A DNA stretch of 64,000 nucleotides from Sphingomonas sp. LC-1 (GCF_025371035.1 NZ_JANZXB010000004.1:248001-312000); one strand, 5' to 3'; shown: positions 1 to 12,242, counted from the stretch's first letter. Notes: generated by a model not told the origin, from the sequence alone. Numbers and translations are program-made.

Positions 1-192
1 GGCATGAACCAGCAGATCAATCCGCGGGTCGAAACCGTCTTCCTGATGGCCGATGTCGCGCTGCAACCCATCGCCAGCCGCTTGGTCAAGGAAATCGCCA
101 TCTATGGCGGCAACATCGCCAAATTCGTGACCCCCGCCGTCCGCGAGGACGTGGTCCGGCGCGTCGAACTGGTCGGACGCAAGGGATCCTGA
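1..192 (+). CDS. coaD: Phosphopantetheine adenylyltransferase, C-terminal fragment
   Basis: This is the 3' end of a gene that begins left of the window; the frame is open from base 1 to the TGA at 190-192. The visible 63 residues match the C-terminal end of CoaD: the stretch SRLVKEIAIYGGNIAKFVTP is the family's hallmark (S-x-L-V-K-E-I-A-x-x-G-G, then K-F-V-P-P). CoaD joins ATP and 4'-phosphopantetheine to dephospho-CoA, the fourth step of CoA synthesis, in the cytosol. The nucleotide-binding N-terminus is not in the window. The cyclophilin gene follows about 97 bases later on the same strand. The identification rests only on this tail, so it is good but not complete. Confidence 0.85.
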   Translation, partial: GMNQQINPRVETVFLMADVALQPIASRLVKEIAIYGGNIAKFVTPAVREDVVRRVELVGRKGS

Positions 193-289
193 CCCGCAAA
201 GCGAAGGAATCTGGCGCGAAGGTTCAGATTGGCGCAAGGGGCGATTTGCTCTACAGCCACCCCATTCCTTTCCTTGTCGTAGAGATGTG

Positions 290-1063
290 ATGCGCGTTCT
301 CGCCGCTCTTGCCATGATGATGGCCAGCCTGATCGCCGTTCCGGCACAGGCCCAATCCCAGTCCCAGCCCAAATTCACCACCCCCGCCAAGGCGGCACAG
401 GTGCTGGAGGTCAACGTCGCCGGCCGTCCGACGCCGCCGCCGGTGACCGACAAGGAGAATCTGTGGTTGCTCGACCTGTCCACGGGTGGCCGGGTCACCA
501 TCTGGCTGCGCCCCGATGTCGCGCCCAAGATGGTCGAGCGGATCAAGACGCTGACCCGTCGCCATTTCTATGACGGCCTGACCTTCCACCGCGTGATTGA
601 CGGGTTCATGGCGCAGGGCGGCGATCCCAAGGGCGATGGCACCGGCGGTTCGGACCTGCCCAACATCCCGGCCGAGTTCAACTATCTGCCGCATGTGCGC
701 GGATCGGTGGCGGCGGCGCGGGCGGACGACCCCAACAGCGCCAACAGCCAGTTCTACATCGTCTTCCAGCCGCGCTTCGCGCTCGACAAGAAGTACACGG
801 TGTTCGGCCGGGTGATCGACGGCATGCAGTATGTCGACGGAATCGAACGCGGCGAGCCGCCTGCGAACCCGAGCAAGATCGTCCACGCCTATATCGCCGC
901 CGACAATCCCCCCGCCTATGTCCCGATGGCCCCCGCCGCCGCCCCGAATCTGGGCGCGCCGGTGACGCTGCCGGGCGCCGCCCCTGCCAAGCCGGCGGCG
1001 GCGGTTCGCCGTCCCGCGACCAAGGCGGCTCCGGCCAAGAAGGCGGCAACGGCGACCAAGTGA
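290..1063 (+). CDS. Exported cyclophilin-type peptidyl-prolyl isomerase
   Basis: A 257-residue protein with a signal peptide (hydrophobic residues 3-20, AQA cleavage site near 22) and a cyclophilin domain at about 60-210. Cyclophilin signatures are visible: [20 protein letters not shown] near 100-119 and [11 protein letters not shown] near 150. It should catalyse cis-trans isomerisation of peptidyl-prolyl bonds in periplasmic proteins. After the domain comes a low-complexity Ala/Pro/Lys tail of about 45 residues, a feature of unknown use. GTG at 287 lies directly before ATG 290 in frame and either could start the gene; ATG was preferred. Its stop overlaps the start of queA (GTGA), so the two are probably co-translated. 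Confidence 0.9.
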   Translation: MRVLAALAMMMASLIAVPAQAQSQSQPKFTTPAKAAQVLEVNVAGRPTPPPVTDKENLWLLDLSTGGRVTIWLRPDVAPKMVERIKTLTRRHFYDGLTFHRVIDGFMAQGGDPKGDGTGGSDLPNIPAEFNYLPHVRGSVAAARADDPNSANSQFYIVFQPRFALDKKYTVFGRVIDGMQYVDGIERGEPPANPSKIVHAYIAADNPPAYVPMAPAAAPNLGAPVTLPGAAPAKPAAAVRRPATKAAPAKKAATATK

Positions 1064-2097
1064 ACGTAGATTATTTCGACTTCGCGCTGCCGCCCGAGCG
1101 GATCGCGCTCTATCCGGCATCCCCGCGCGATTCGGCGCGAATGCTGGTCCTGGACGGCGACGTCACCCGTGACGAGCGGGTGAGTGACCTGCCCGCCTGC
1201 CTTCGCGCGGGCGATCTGCTGGTGTTCAACGACACCCGCGTCATCCCCGCGCAGTTGCAGGGGACACGCGGTGACGCGAAGATCGGCGCGACGCTGCACA
1301 AGCGCGAGGGCACGCGTCGCTGGCGTGCCTTCATCCGCAACGCCAAGCGATTGCACGAGGGCGATGCGATCGACTTCGGCGCAGGCGTTACTGCCATCGC
1401 TCGCGACCGGGCCGAGGATGGCAGCTTCGCGCTGGACTTTGCCGGGGACGAGCCGGTCGAGCTTCTGCTGGAGCGCGCGGGCACCATGCCCCTGCCCCCC
1501 TATATCGCGCAGAAGCGTGGGCTGACCGAGAAGGACGCCGAAGACTATCAGACGATGTTCGCCAACGAGCCCGGCGCGGTCGCCGCGCCCACGGCGGCGC
1601 TGCACTTCACCCCCGGCCTGCTGGACTCGCTGGCGGCGGCGGGTATCGAGCATGCGACACTGACCCTGCATGTCGGCGCGGGCACTTTCCTGCCGGTCAA
1701 GGCGGACGATACCGTCGATCATAAGATGCACGCCGAATGGGGCCGCATCGATGCGACGACCGCCGACCGGCTCAACGCCGTCCGGCGGCGGGGCGGCCGG
1801 GTGATCGCGGTGGGCACCACCTCGCTGCGCCTGATCGAAAGCGCGGCGGGCGAGGACGGCGTGATCCGCCCGTTCGAAGGGGATACCGCGATCTTCATCA
1901 CCCCGGGCTATCGCTTTCGCGGGATCGACGGGTTGATGACCAATTTCCACCTGCCGCGCTCGACCCTGTTCATGCTGGTCTCCGCGCTGATGGGGCTGGA
2001 CCAGATGCAGGCGGCCTATGCCCATGCGATCGCGCAGGGGTATCGCTTCTACAGCTATGGCGACGCCTCGCTGTTGCTGCCCGAGCGCACGGCATGA
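1060..2097 (+). CDS. queA: S-adenosylmethionine:tRNA ribosyltransferase-isomerase
   Basis: A 345-residue protein, the usual QueA length. QueA transfers and rearranges the ribosyl part of SAM onto preQ1 in tRNA, giving epoxyqueuosine. The family's conserved stretches are visible: the N-terminal [33 protein letters not shown], and near the C-terminus [20 protein letters not shown]. The start is GTG at 1060, which overlaps the TGA of the cyclophilin gene; the N-terminal match to QueA begins immediately, which fixes this start. The stop overlaps the next start as ATGA. Tgt, the enzyme before it in the queuosine pathway, lies one gene downstream, so the pair forms a small queuosine operon with an EF-hand gene inside. 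Confidence 0.97.
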   Translation: MNVDYFDFALPPERIALYPASPRDSARMLVLDGDVTRDERVSDLPACLRAGDLLVFNDTRVIPAQLQGTRGDAKIGATLHKREGTRRWRAFIRNAKRLHEGDAIDFGAGVTAIARDRAEDGSFALDFAGDEPVELLLERAGTMPLPPYIAQKRGLTEKDAEDYQTMFANEPGAVAAPTAALHFTPGLLDSLAAAGIEHATLTLHVGAGTFLPVKADDTVDHKMHAEWGRIDATTADRLNAVRRRGGRVIAVGTTSLRLIESAAGEDGVIRPFEGDTAIFITPGYRFRGIDGLMTNFHLPRSTLFMLVSALMGLDQMQAAYAHAIAQGYRFYSYGDASLLLPERTA

Positions 2098-2591
2098 TGG
2101 TGCTGGCGCTGCTGCTCCAGGCGGCGACGCCGGGGGCGAACGAGACGGTCACCGTCACCGCACGCCCCGCCCCCTTCGCCCAGACGCCCGCGACCATGGT
2201 CGTCGAGCCGGTAGCGATGATGATCGCCGCGTTCGATTCCGATGCTGACGGGCGGACCACGCGTGAGGAGATGGAAGCAGGGGTCAAGCGATCCTATGAC
2301 CTGATCGACACCGGGCATCAGGGATCGATCGGCTATCTCCAATTCGCCGATTGGGCGGAGCGCTGGCTGGGCGACCGCAATGCGCTGCCCAGCCCGTTCG
2401 ACGTCGATAAGAACAGCGACAACCGCATCACCCTGCCCGAATTGCAGGCGCATTTCTCGCGCCTCTTCTCCCGCTTCGATCGCGACCATGACGGCGCGAT
2501 CAGCCGGGCCGAGGCGCTGACCATCCGCACCATTCCCGCCGACGCCAATGGCCCGACCGGCCCGCTCGCGCCCCGAGACAGAAGAAAATGA
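2094..2591 (+). CDS. EF-hand calcium-binding protein between queA and tgt
   Basis: A 165-residue protein with EF-hand loops. Canonical 12-residue loops are visible at 48-59 (D-x-D-x-D-G...E), 105-116 (D-x-N-x-D...E) and 129-140 (D-x-D-x-D-G...E); a fourth near 72 is degenerate. The N-terminus is short and hydrophobic ([14 protein letters not shown]), which may be a poor signal peptide, so export is possible but not certain. Both ends overlap its neighbours by four bases (ATGA with queA, ATGA with tgt), so it is translated as part of the queuosine gene chain. No enzymatic domain is seen. A role in calcium buffering or signalling is inference from the motifs; no link to queuosine chemistry is known to me. 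Confidence 0.88.
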   Translation: MMVLALLLQAATPGANETVTVTARPAPFAQTPATMVVEPVAMMIAAFDSDADGRTTREEMEAGVKRSYDLIDTGHQGSIGYLQFADWAERWLGDRNALPSPFDVDKNSDNRITLPELQAHFSRLFSRFDRDHDGAISRAEALTIRTIPADANGPTGPLAPRDRRK

Positions 2592-3718
2592 CCGCCCGCT
2601 TCTCCTTCGCCATCCACGCCACCGACGGCCGCGCCCGCACCGGCACCATCACCATGAAGCGCGGCGAGATCCGTACCCCCGCCTTCATGCCCGTCGGCAC
2701 CGCCGCCACCGTCAAGGCGATGAAGCCGGGCGATGTGCGCGCGAGTGGTGCGGACATCATCCTGGGCAACACCTATCACCTGATGCTGCGCCCTGGCGCC
2801 GAGCGGGTCGACCGGCTGGGCGGCCTGCACGGCTTCATGGGCTGGGACCGGCCGATCCTGACTGATTCGGGCGGCTATCAGGTCATGAGCCTCGCCGAGC
2901 TGACCAAGCGGTCCGAGGACGGTGTGGCGTTCAAGAGCCATCTCGACGGCACCCGCCATCTGCTCAGCCCCGAACGCTCGATCGAGATTCAGCGGCTGCT
3001 GGGCAGCAATATCGTCATGGCCTTCGACGAACTGGTCCCGACCACCTCGACCCGCGAGGTGCAGGCCAGCGCGATGGAACGCTCGATGCGTTGGGCGAAG
3101 CGCAGCCGCGACGCCTTCGACGCGGGCGGCCAGCATGCCGAGGACAATGCGATCTTCGGTATCCAGCAGGGTGCGCTGGACGAAGGATTCCGCAAATCGT
3201 CGGCGGATGCGCTGATCGATATTGGGTTCGACGGTTACGCGATCGGCGGCCTGGCGGTCGGCGAGGGACAGGAGGCGATGTTCGGCTGCCTTGATTTCGC
3301 GCCGGGCCAGCTTCCCGCCAGCAAGCCGCGCTACCTGATGGGCGTGGGCAAGCCGACCGACATTGTGGGGGCCGTCGAGCGCGGGGTCGATATGTTCGAC
3401 TGCGTGCTGCCGACACGTTCCGGGCGGACGGGGCAGGCCTTTACCCGCTCCGGCCCGATCAACATCCGCAACGCACGCTTCGCCGAGGATCAGGGGCCGC
3501 TCGACCCCGCCTGTGGCTGCCCGGTCTGTGCGACCTGGAGCCGTGCCTATCTCCATCATCTGGTCCGCGCCGGGGAAATTCTGGGCGCGATGCTGATGAC
3601 CGAGCATAATATCTGGTTCTACCAGCAAATGATGGCCGACCTGCGCGCCGCCATCGGTGAAGGCCGCCTTACAGCCTTTGCGGACGACTTCCGGGCGCGC
3701 TACGCTGCCAAGGAATAA
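2588..3718 (+). CDS. tgt: tRNA-guanine transglycosylase
   Basis: A 376-residue bacterial Tgt of normal length. The enzyme replaces guanine 34 in GUN anticodons with preQ1, the committed tRNA step of queuosine synthesis. Visible active-site stretches are [14 protein letters not shown] (base-binding aspartate) and [16 protein letters not shown] (nucleophilic aspartate). The zinc site is CGCPVC near 318 followed by a histidine about 25 residues later in MLMTEHNIW. The ATG at 2588 overlaps the EF-hand gene's TGA. QueA, which acts next, is encoded upstream in the same run of overlapping genes. No oddities were seen. Confidence 0.98.
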   Translation: MTARFSFAIHATDGRARTGTITMKRGEIRTPAFMPVGTAATVKAMKPGDVRASGADIILGNTYHLMLRPGAERVDRLGGLHGFMGWDRPILTDSGGYQVMSLAELTKRSEDGVAFKSHLDGTRHLLSPERSIEIQRLLGSNIVMAFDELVPTTSTREVQASAMERSMRWAKRSRDAFDAGGQHAEDNAIFGIQQGALDEGFRKSSADALIDIGFDGYAIGGLAVGEGQEAMFGCLDFAPGQLPASKPRYLMGVGKPTDIVGAVERGVDMFDCVLPTRSGRTGQAFTRSGPINIRNARFAEDQGPLDPACGCPVCATWSRAYLHHLVRAGEILGAMLMTEHNIWFYQQMMADLRAAIGEGRLTAFADDFRARYAAKE

Positions 3719-3741
3719 GCTGGTCGAGTAGGAGAGTAACC

Positions 3742-3954
3742 ATGACCGATCGTACCGAAGACGCGCCCAACGAAATCCTCGCCGCCGCCAAAGAGGCCAA
3801 GGAGCATGCCGTCGCGGCCGCCGAAGCCACAGCGGATTCAGTGAAGGAACAGACGCGCAACTGGCCGCTGGGCAAGATCGGGCTGGGCGTCGGAATCGGC
3901 TCGGCCGCGATCGCCGCGGCGGTGCTGTACGGCACCCGCAACAAGTCCAAGTAA
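3742..3954 (+). CDS. Small single-pass membrane protein of unknown function
   Basis: A 70-residue protein with an acidic, Ala-rich, probably helical N-terminal half (1-42) and one hydrophobic segment (about 46-63, LGKIGLGVGIGSAAIAAAVL) before a short basic tail. The layout suggests a membrane anchor with most of the chain in the cytosol. A good ribosome binding site (AGGAGAG) sits 7-8 bases before the ATG. It lies between tgt and an M16 peptidase on the same strand with short gaps, so it may share their transcript. I do not recognise the family; small proteins of this pattern are common in sphingomonads. Function unknown. Confidence 0.75.
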   Translation: MTDRTEDAPNEILAAAKEAKEHAVAAAEATADSVKEQTRNWPLGKIGLGVGIGSAAIAAAVLYGTRNKSK

Positions 3955-3979
3955 CCCGCACTCCATCAAGAGGGTCTTC

Positions 3980-6832
3980 ATGCGCCTTTTCCGTGCCGCG
4001 CTCCTGCTCGGCGTCGCCGCCCTTCCCTCGCTGGCGGGGGCACAGATCGCCGCTGCCCAAGGTGAACAGGGGGGGCGCACGGAAAGCGTGAAGCCCATCG
4101 ATTTCACGACGCGCACCCTGCCCAATGGGCTGCGCGTCTATGCCATTCGCGATACGACGACGCCCAACGTCTCGGTCCAGGTCTGGTATGACGTCGGGTC
4201 GAAGGATGACCCCAAGGGCCGCTCGGGCTTTGCGCATATGTTCGAGCATCTGATGTTCAAGGCGACGCGCAACCTGGTCCCCGAACAGATGGATCGCCTG
4301 ACCGAGGATGTCGGCGGCTATAACAACGCCTCCACCGCCGATGATTACACCAATTATTTCGAGGTGGTTCCCGCCAACCATCTGCAACGCCTGCTCTTCG
4401 CCGAGGCGGACCGCATGGCTGCGCTGGTGGTCGAGCCCAAGAGCTTTGCCAGCGAACGCGACGTGGTGAAGGAGGAACTGCGCCAGCGCACGCTTGCCCA
4501 GCCTTATGGCAAGCTGTTCTCCATCTATTATCCCAAGCTGGCCTATAGCGTGCATCCCTATGCGCGGCCGGGCATCGGCAGCCTTGAGGAACTGGAGTCG
4601 GCTGGGATCGACGATGTCCGGGCCTTCCACGCCACCTATTACCGGCCCGACAATGCGGTGCTGGTGGTGTCGGGCAATTTCGATCCGGCGCAGTTGAACC
4701 GCTGGGTCGACCAATATTTCGCGGGCATCCAGCGTCCCGCTAATCCGATCCCGCGCGTGACGGTGCAAGAACCGGAGCGGACCCAGGCCGTATCCCGCAC
4801 GGTCTATGAGACCAACACGCCGCTGCCCGCCATACTCATCAGCTATCACATCCCGCCCGAGCGGAGCGCCGACACGCCCGCGCTGATGGTACTGAACGCG
4901 ATCCTGTCGGCAGGCGAAAGCTCGCGGCTGTACGAGGATCTGGTCTATCGCGACCAGTTGGCGCAATCGGCCTCGACCTTCCTCGACACCAAGCAATCGA
5001 CCGGCAATCTCGTCGCCTATGCGATGATGGCCAGCGGCAAGCCGGTGGCCGAGGGCGAGGCCGCGCTGAAGAAGGAAATCGCCCGGCTGCGCGATACGCC
5101 CGTCTCCGCCACTGAACTCGCCGAGGCGAAGAACGAACTGCTTACCTCCGCGCTGAAGCAGCGCGAGACCGCCGAGGGTAAGGCCAGCCTGATCGCCAAC
5201 AGCGTCATCATCGACGGCGATCCCAGCGCCGCCGATCGCCAGATCGCCGCGGTGCAGAAGGTCACCGCCGCCGACATCCAACGCGTCGCCCGCGCCTATC
5301 TGAACGACCGGCAGAGCGCGACCATCCGCTATCTGCCCGATAGCGATCGCCCGGCGAATGTCCGTGAAATGCCGATCGAGATCGCACCCAGCGTGCAGGT
5401 CGCCGCGCTGACCCCGCCCGCCAATATCCCGGTTGTCACACCCGCCCCCGAGGGCGAGCGCATCCTGCCCCCCGCCCCCGGCCAGGCGATCGCTCCCACC
5501 CTGCCCCAGCCCGTCACCGTCACCCTGCCCAACGGCCTGCGCGTCGTGACGGTCGAGCGGCACGACCTGCCCCTGGTCACCGCCTCGCTGGTCGCGCTGG
5601 GCGGGGCCGCGACCGATCCGGCGGGCAAGGCGGGCGCGAGCAGCCTGTCCGCCGAATTGATGACCAAGGGAACGCAGTCCCGTTCCGCCACGGAGATCGC
5701 CCGCGCGGTCGAAAGCCTGGGCGGTTCAATCGCCAGCAGCGCGACCGATGACGGCGCGAGCATCGACCTGACCGTCCCCTCGGCCCAGGCGGATACGGCG
5801 ATGACGATCCTGGCCGATGTCGCCACCCATCCCGCCTTTGCCCAAGAAGAAATCGACCGGGCACGAACCCAGTTGATCGACAGCCTGAACGTCGCGATGA
5901 AGAATCCGGCGCAACTCTCGGCGATGGTCGCGGACCGGGCGGTCTATGGCGCCAGGGCCTATGGCCAACCGCTCTCGGGCACGCCGAATTCGCTCAAGGC
6001 GCTGACCCGCGCCGACCTGACCGCCGCCTATGCGCGAAGCTGGAAGCCGGGACAGGCGACCCTGTTGCTGGTCGGGGACGTCACGCCCGCCCAGGCCCGC
6101 ACGCTGGCCGAACGCCATCTGGGCGGTTGGCGCGTCGCGGGGGTCGCCACCGCCGCGACCAGACCCGCCGAACCCGCCTTCCCTGCGCCGCGCGTCATCG
6201 TGGTCGACATGCCCGATGCCGGACAAGCAGGCGTGGTCGTCGCGCGTTCGGGTATTCGCCGCGCCGACGACCGCTATTACCCATTGGCTGTTGCCAATAC
6301 GGTGCTGGGCGGCGGCTTCTCGTCGCGGCTCAATCAGGAAATCCGTATCAAACGCGGCCTTGCTTATGGCGCGGGCAGTTCGGTAGCGACCGGTCGCGAC
6401 ATCGGCCTGATCTCCGCCCGGACCCAGACCAAAAATCCATCCGCGGCCGAAGTGGTCGGCCTGATCGATGCCGAGATGCGCCGGCTGGGCAGCGCCCCCG
6501 TCTCGCAGGATGAATTGTCGACGCGGCAGGCGGTGCTGGTCGGCGGCTTCGGCCGGACGATCGAGACCACCGACGGCATTGCCGACATCCTTGCCAGCTA
6601 CACCCTTCAAGGTGTGCCGCTGGAGGAACTGAGCCGGTACATTCCGCGCGTTCAGGCGGTCGACTCGACGGCGGTCCAGTCTGTCTCCGCGGCGCTGCTC
6701 GATCCCCAGGTGGCGAGCATCGTCGTGGTGGGTGACGCCAAGCAGTTCCTGCCCGCATTGCGTCAAGCCCATCCGCAGGTCGAGGTGATCCCGGCGGAAT
6801 CGATCGACCTCGATTCCCCCAAGCTGCGCTGA
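3980..6832 (+). CDS. Exported M16 family zinc peptidase, two-domain
   Basis: A 950-residue protein with a signal peptide (1-21, ending SLAGA) and two M16 halves. The N-terminal half carries the inverted zinc motif HMFEH at 86-90 and a downstream glutamate in ERDVVKEEL near 166, the expected third ligand. The second half (from about 505) starts with the same TLPNGLRV opening but has GASSLSAELM where HxxEH would be, so it is a non-catalytic partner domain. Such single-chain pairs act as oligopeptide-degrading peptidases in the periplasm. A ribosome binding site (AGAGGG) precedes the ATG. A second gene of the same architecture lies at 45418-48390. Substrate unknown. Confidence 0.93.
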   Translation: MRLFRAALLLGVAALPSLAGAQIAAAQGEQGGRTESVKPIDFTTRTLPNGLRVYAIRDTTTPNVSVQVWYDVGSKDDPKGRSGFAHMFEHLMFKATRNLVPEQMDRLTEDVGGYNNASTADDYTNYFEVVPANHLQRLLFAEADRMAALVVEPKSFASERDVVKEELRQRTLAQPYGKLFSIYYPKLAYSVHPYARPGIGSLEELESAGIDDVRAFHATYYRPDNAVLVVSGNFDPAQLNRWVDQYFAGIQRPANPIPRVTVQEPERTQAVSRTVYETNTPLPAILISYHIPPERSADTPALMVLNAILSAGESSRLYEDLVYRDQLAQSASTFLDTKQSTGNLVAYAMMASGKPVAEGEAALKKEIARLRDTPVSATELAEAKNELLTSALKQRETAEGKASLIANSVIIDGDPSAADRQIAAVQKVTAADIQRVARAYLNDRQSATIRYLPDSDRPANVREMPIEIAPSVQVAALTPPANIPVVTPAPEGERILPPAPGQAIAPTLPQPVTVTLPNGLRVVTVERHDLPLVTASLVALGGAATDPAGKAGASSLSAELMTKGTQSRSATEIARAVESLGGSIASSATDDGASIDLTVPSAQADTAMTILADVATHPAFAQEEIDRARTQLIDSLNVAMKNPAQLSAMVADRAVYGARAYGQPLSGTPNSLKALTRADLTAAYARSWKPGQATLLLVGDVTPAQARTLAERHLGGWRVAGVATAATRPAEPAFPAPRVIVVDMPDAGQAGVVVARSGIRRADDRYYPLAVANTVLGGGFSSRLNQEIRIKRGLAYGAGSSVATGRDIGLISARTQTKNPSAAEVVGLIDAEMRRLGSAPVSQDELSTRQAVLVGGFGRTIETTDGIADILASYTLQGVPLEELSRYIPRVQAVDSTAVQSVSAALLDPQVASIVVVGDAKQFLPALRQAHPQVEVIPAESIDLDSPKLR

Positions 6833-6974
6833 CACCGATCCCTCCCCAGGCGCGGCTTGGGGAGGGGGACCGCCCGAAACTCGGTGGGGGGCCGGGCCCG
6901 GCACGACGCAAAATCCTTAACCCTCTCGGGTATAGCCACAAACCGGATATGCCATAGCGGGAGGAGTCCCCATT
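6833..6974. repeat. Intergenic space with a degraded copy of the GGGGAGG palindromic repeat
   Basis: The first 60 bases downstream of the M16 gene (6842-6895) read CTCCCC...GGGGAGGGGGACC...GGTGGGGGG, a diverged copy of the longer palindromic element found at 30649-30784 and 45303-45416. The last part holds the GGGAGGAG ribosome binding site (6959-6966) for the SleB-like gene. No small gene is visible. Confidence 0.5.
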
Positions 6975-8018
6975 TTGCGGGTGGCGAGGCAGACGGTAAG
7001 ACGGATGGTACAGGTCTGGCTGGCGCTGGTCGGCCTGATGCTGACGTTCGGCCTGATGCTGGCGGCGCAGGGAGCCCGGCGACACTCGGAGCAACAGGCG
7101 GTGGCCCCGTCTTTGCCTCCACCAGCTACCCCGCCCATAGCGGCCGGTGGACTGCCCGCCCTTGATGGCAGCACGGGGACGGTCGCCCTGCCCGCGCTAC
7201 CCATCCCGCCGAGCGTGAGTCCCGCGGATCAGGGCATGGTCGCCGCCCGCCCCTTTCGCTGGGGATCGGCCACCGCGATCGATCGGGCCCGCGCGATGCA
7301 GTGCCTGACCGCCGCCATCTATTATGAAGCCAGCGGCGAGAGCATCGACGGCCAGCGCGCCGTGGCGCAGGTGGTCCTGAACCGGGCGCGCCATCCGGCC
7401 TTTCCCGGCACGGTGTGCGGCGTCGTCTATCAGGGGATGGAGCGGGCGCATTGCCAGTTCAGCTTCGTCTGCGATGGCGCGCTGGCTCGTAGGCCCGCGG
7501 TGGACGGTTGGGCGCGGGCGGCCCGCATCGCCGCCTCGGCCTTGTCGGGCAACGTGTTCGCTGCGGTCGGGCTTGCCACCCATTACCATACATTCGCGGT
7601 CGCCCCGTCCTGGAACCGGGCGATGGTGATGACCGACATGGTCGGCGCGCATCTGTTCCATCGTTGGAAGGGATATTGGGGCACCGCCGCGGCGATGAGC
7701 CGGGCCTATCGCGGCGGGGAAGTCCTACCCGTGCCGCCAGCCACCGACAGCAAGGCGGCGACGGCAAGTGACGCGCCTTCACCCGATCCAAAGGCACTGG
7801 CCGTTCCCCCGACGACCGCGATAAGCGCCAGCGTCGCCGCTCCGCCCGCCCCGCACGGCAGGACAGATGCGACCAGTGGTACGGTCATCAGTGACCGGCT
7901 GGCCCGGTCCGGCGAGATACTCGACAAGTGGAAGGATAGCGGCCGCCCGATCGAGCGGCCGGACGGACCGCGCCCGAGCTTGGCGGGCGCGGTCCCCGTC
8001 ACCGATCAACGGCGGTGA
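6975..8018 (+). CDS. SleB-type cell wall hydrolase, membrane anchored
   Basis: A 347-residue protein with one N-terminal membrane segment (about 13-31), a Pro/Ala-rich linker and a Hydrolase_2 (SleB-like) domain at about 103-230. The domain opens with AMQCLTAAIYYEASGE, whose YYEA glutamate (118) is the expected catalytic acid, and continues VAQVVLNRARHPAFP and CQFSFVCDG, the family's typical run. It should cut peptidoglycan glycan strands in the periplasm. A long, low-complexity C-terminal tail (about 245-347) follows the domain. The start is TTG at 6975, supported by GGGAGGAG eight bases upstream; ATG 7005 would remove the basic N-terminus. Its end overlaps the convergent small gene by 13 bases. 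Confidence 0.88.
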   Translation: MRVARQTVRRMVQVWLALVGLMLTFGLMLAAQGARRHSEQQAVAPSLPPPATPPIAAGGLPALDGSTGTVALPALPIPPSVSPADQGMVAARPFRWGSATAIDRARAMQCLTAAIYYEASGESIDGQRAVAQVVLNRARHPAFPGTVCGVVYQGMERAHCQFSFVCDGALARRPAVDGWARAARIAASALSGNVFAAVGLATHYHTFAVAPSWNRAMVMTDMVGAHLFHRWKGYWGTAAAMSRAYRGGEVLPVPPATDSKAATASDAPSPDPKALAVPPTTAISASVAAPPAPHGRTDATSGTVISDRLARSGEILDKWKDSGRPIERPDGPRPSLAGAVPVTDQRR

Positions 8019-8338
8019 TGACGGTCGAAGCGGTCATGCTTTTCGAAGCGGACCTGACGGCTGAGCACCGCATAGCGGCGGTCGAGATCGTTGCGCTCCG
8101 ATGCGCTCAGCCCGCCACCCGAACGGCGATAGCGATATTCGAGCTGGCTGAGATCGCGCAATTGCGAACGCAGGCGGACCGCCTCACGCCGGTCCAGCGC
8201 GCCCGAGCGAATGCCCTGATCGATCCGCGTCTGGAGCTGGCCCTGGCGCTGGGCGATCGGGGTCCAGCGCTGCGCATCGGCGACCGACGGAACGGCGATG
8301 GTGGCGAACCCCAAGCCTGCGAGAATCATGGCCTTCAT
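8006..8338 (-). CDS. Small exported protein of unknown function
   Basis: A 110-residue protein with a clear signal peptide (MKAMILAGLGFATIAVPSVADA) and a basic, helical mature part. The mature sequence (RQGQLQTRIDQGIRSGALDR, then RSQLRDLSQLEYRY and DLDRRYAVLSRQVRF) is a pattern I have seen in many alphaproteobacterial periplasmic proteins that carry no function. The C-terminus is rich in His, Asp and Arg (HDRFDRHHRR), which might bind metal. The start at 8338 is fixed by GGGAG in front of it and by the signal peptide; the frame is open further upstream but that part has no protein-like character. It converges with the SleB-type gene and overlaps its end. Confidence 0.75.
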   Translation of the reverse strand: MKAMILAGLGFATIAVPSVADAQRWTPIAQRQGQLQTRIDQGIRSGALDRREAVRLRSQLRDLSQLEYRYRRSGGGLSASERNDLDRRYAVLSRQVRFEKHDRFDRHHRR

Positions 8339-8567
8339 GACGTTACTCCCATTACAAAGCGGGCGATTACTGGCCCGAACGCAAAAATGGGGGGCGGTGA
8401 TCGCAGAGCTGTCCCAATCACTTAACGAAAGTGTCACCAAGTGTCGCAAGTGCGCGAGCTTCGTTCATCTTCACTCGGCAGGCAGCGCGCCACAGTTGCA
8501 AGCCTATCCGATCAACGGACACGCTGGTCGGCTTGCCGTGCCTATGGACTGGATCGCCGCACCCCAT

Positions 8568-8614
8568 AAAAAGGGGCCGGTCCGTCGCGTCCGAATGGAG
8601 GCGACAAACCGACC
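8568..8614 (-). terminator. Intrinsic terminator downstream of the glycine-zipper lipoprotein gene
   Basis: Read on the minus strand, GGTCGGTTTGTCGC pairs with GCGACGGACCGGCC (14 pairs, four of them G-U wobbles), with a 12-base loop, then CCTTTTT. It lies 23 bases after the stop of the gene at 8638-9039. The rest of 8339-8567 holds no gene that I can recognise, only the promoter side of the small exported protein gene. Confidence 0.75.
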
Positions 8615-8637
8615 CGTTTCCTCATACGCCGACCGGC

Positions 8638-9039
8638 TCAGCGGCAGCGCACATTATTCCGCTCGATCGCACGTCCGGCCAGTGCGCCACCAGCGGCACC
8701 CAGCAGCGTACCGAGCGTCTGCGAGCCACCCGAGGTGATCGCAGCGCCCAGCGCACCACCCGCGATCCCGCCGACGATCAGGCCGGTGGTGCCGTCGTTG
8801 CGGCGGCAATAATAACGGCCGTCCTGCCCGACATAGACACGGTCGTTGCGCCCCAGGCGCCGCTCGCGATAGCGCTGATTATCGACATAGTAGCGGTCGG
8901 CATAATAGCCGCCATAAGCGGGATCGGGGCGGTTATAGTCATAGGCGTAACGCGGTCCGCCGAAGTCGCCGCCGCCATAGGTCGAACATCCGGAAACCAG
9001 CGTCGCGGCCGCAACCAGGCCGAGTGTCATTGCACGCAT
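8638..9039 (-). CDS. Glycine-zipper outer membrane lipoprotein
   Basis: A 133-residue protein. The N-terminus MRAMTLGLVAAATLVSGCST is a lipoprotein signal with the lipobox VSGC, so the mature protein starts at Cys18. A Tyr/Gly/Asp-rich central part is followed by a glycine-zipper stretch (about 90-125: LIVGGIAGGALGAAITSGG, then LGTLLGAAGGALAGRAIE), as in 17 kDa surface antigen/SlyB-like proteins. It probably sits in the outer membrane and helps envelope stability; that role is inference. The ATG at 9039 was chosen because GGGAGGA sits directly before it and because it begins the lipoprotein signal; ATG 9054 in the same frame is an alternative. Confidence 0.85.
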   Translation of the reverse strand: MRAMTLGLVAAATLVSGCSTYGGGDFGGPRYAYDYNRPDPAYGGYYADRYYVDNQRYRERRLGRNDRVYVGQDGRYYCRRNDGTTGLIVGGIAGGALGAAITSGGSQTLGTLLGAAGGALAGRAIERNNVRCR

Positions 9040-9266
9040 TGCATCCTCCCTCATGGGTCGTGCGGGGAGAATCGCTCGGTCGCGCGAAAAGTTGCGATAC
9101 GTTAAATATGGCGTGCGCATCGTCCCGAAGGGCCTGGGATTCGCTTCGCTCAGGCGGAGTGACCGTGGCGTTGGGACTGCCGGTCCGAGCCACCCTTCAC
9201 CCCAGCCGTCTTCGGCCCAAGCGAAGGCGAAGGCCATGAGACCACCGGTCCCATGGCCCCGAAACG

Positions 9267-12167
<2,901 letters not shown>

Positions 12168-12174
12168 AGGGCGG

Positions 12175-12189
12175 GTTCTACTTCTGTTC
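12175..12189. promoter_or_regulatory. Candidate LexA (SOS) box in front of uvrA
   Basis: The sequence GTTCTACTTCTGTTC fits the alphaproteobacterial LexA site GTTC-N7-GTTC exactly. It ends 8 bases from the uvrA start codon, where a bound repressor would block transcription. uvrA is a standard SOS gene in this class. The match is seen in the sequence; LexA binding is inference. Confidence 0.75.
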
Positions 12190-12222
12190 CGGGATAAATG
12201 CCAGAGGCGAGATAGGAAGCGA

Positions 12223-12242
12223 GGCTCTCACTTTCGAGAGCC
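12223..12242. other. Perfect hairpin between uvrA and the S10 peptidase
   Basis: GGCTCTC and GAGAGCC form a 7-base perfect stem around the loop ACTTTC. There is no T-run on either side, so it is not a standard terminator. It lies between two divergent genes; its role is unknown. Confidence 0.4.

Noticed and set aside
2333-5563. A 1076-codon minus-strand frame across tgt and the first M16 gene
   Set aside because: It crosses four well-supported genes, with no protein family signal and shadow-type composition.
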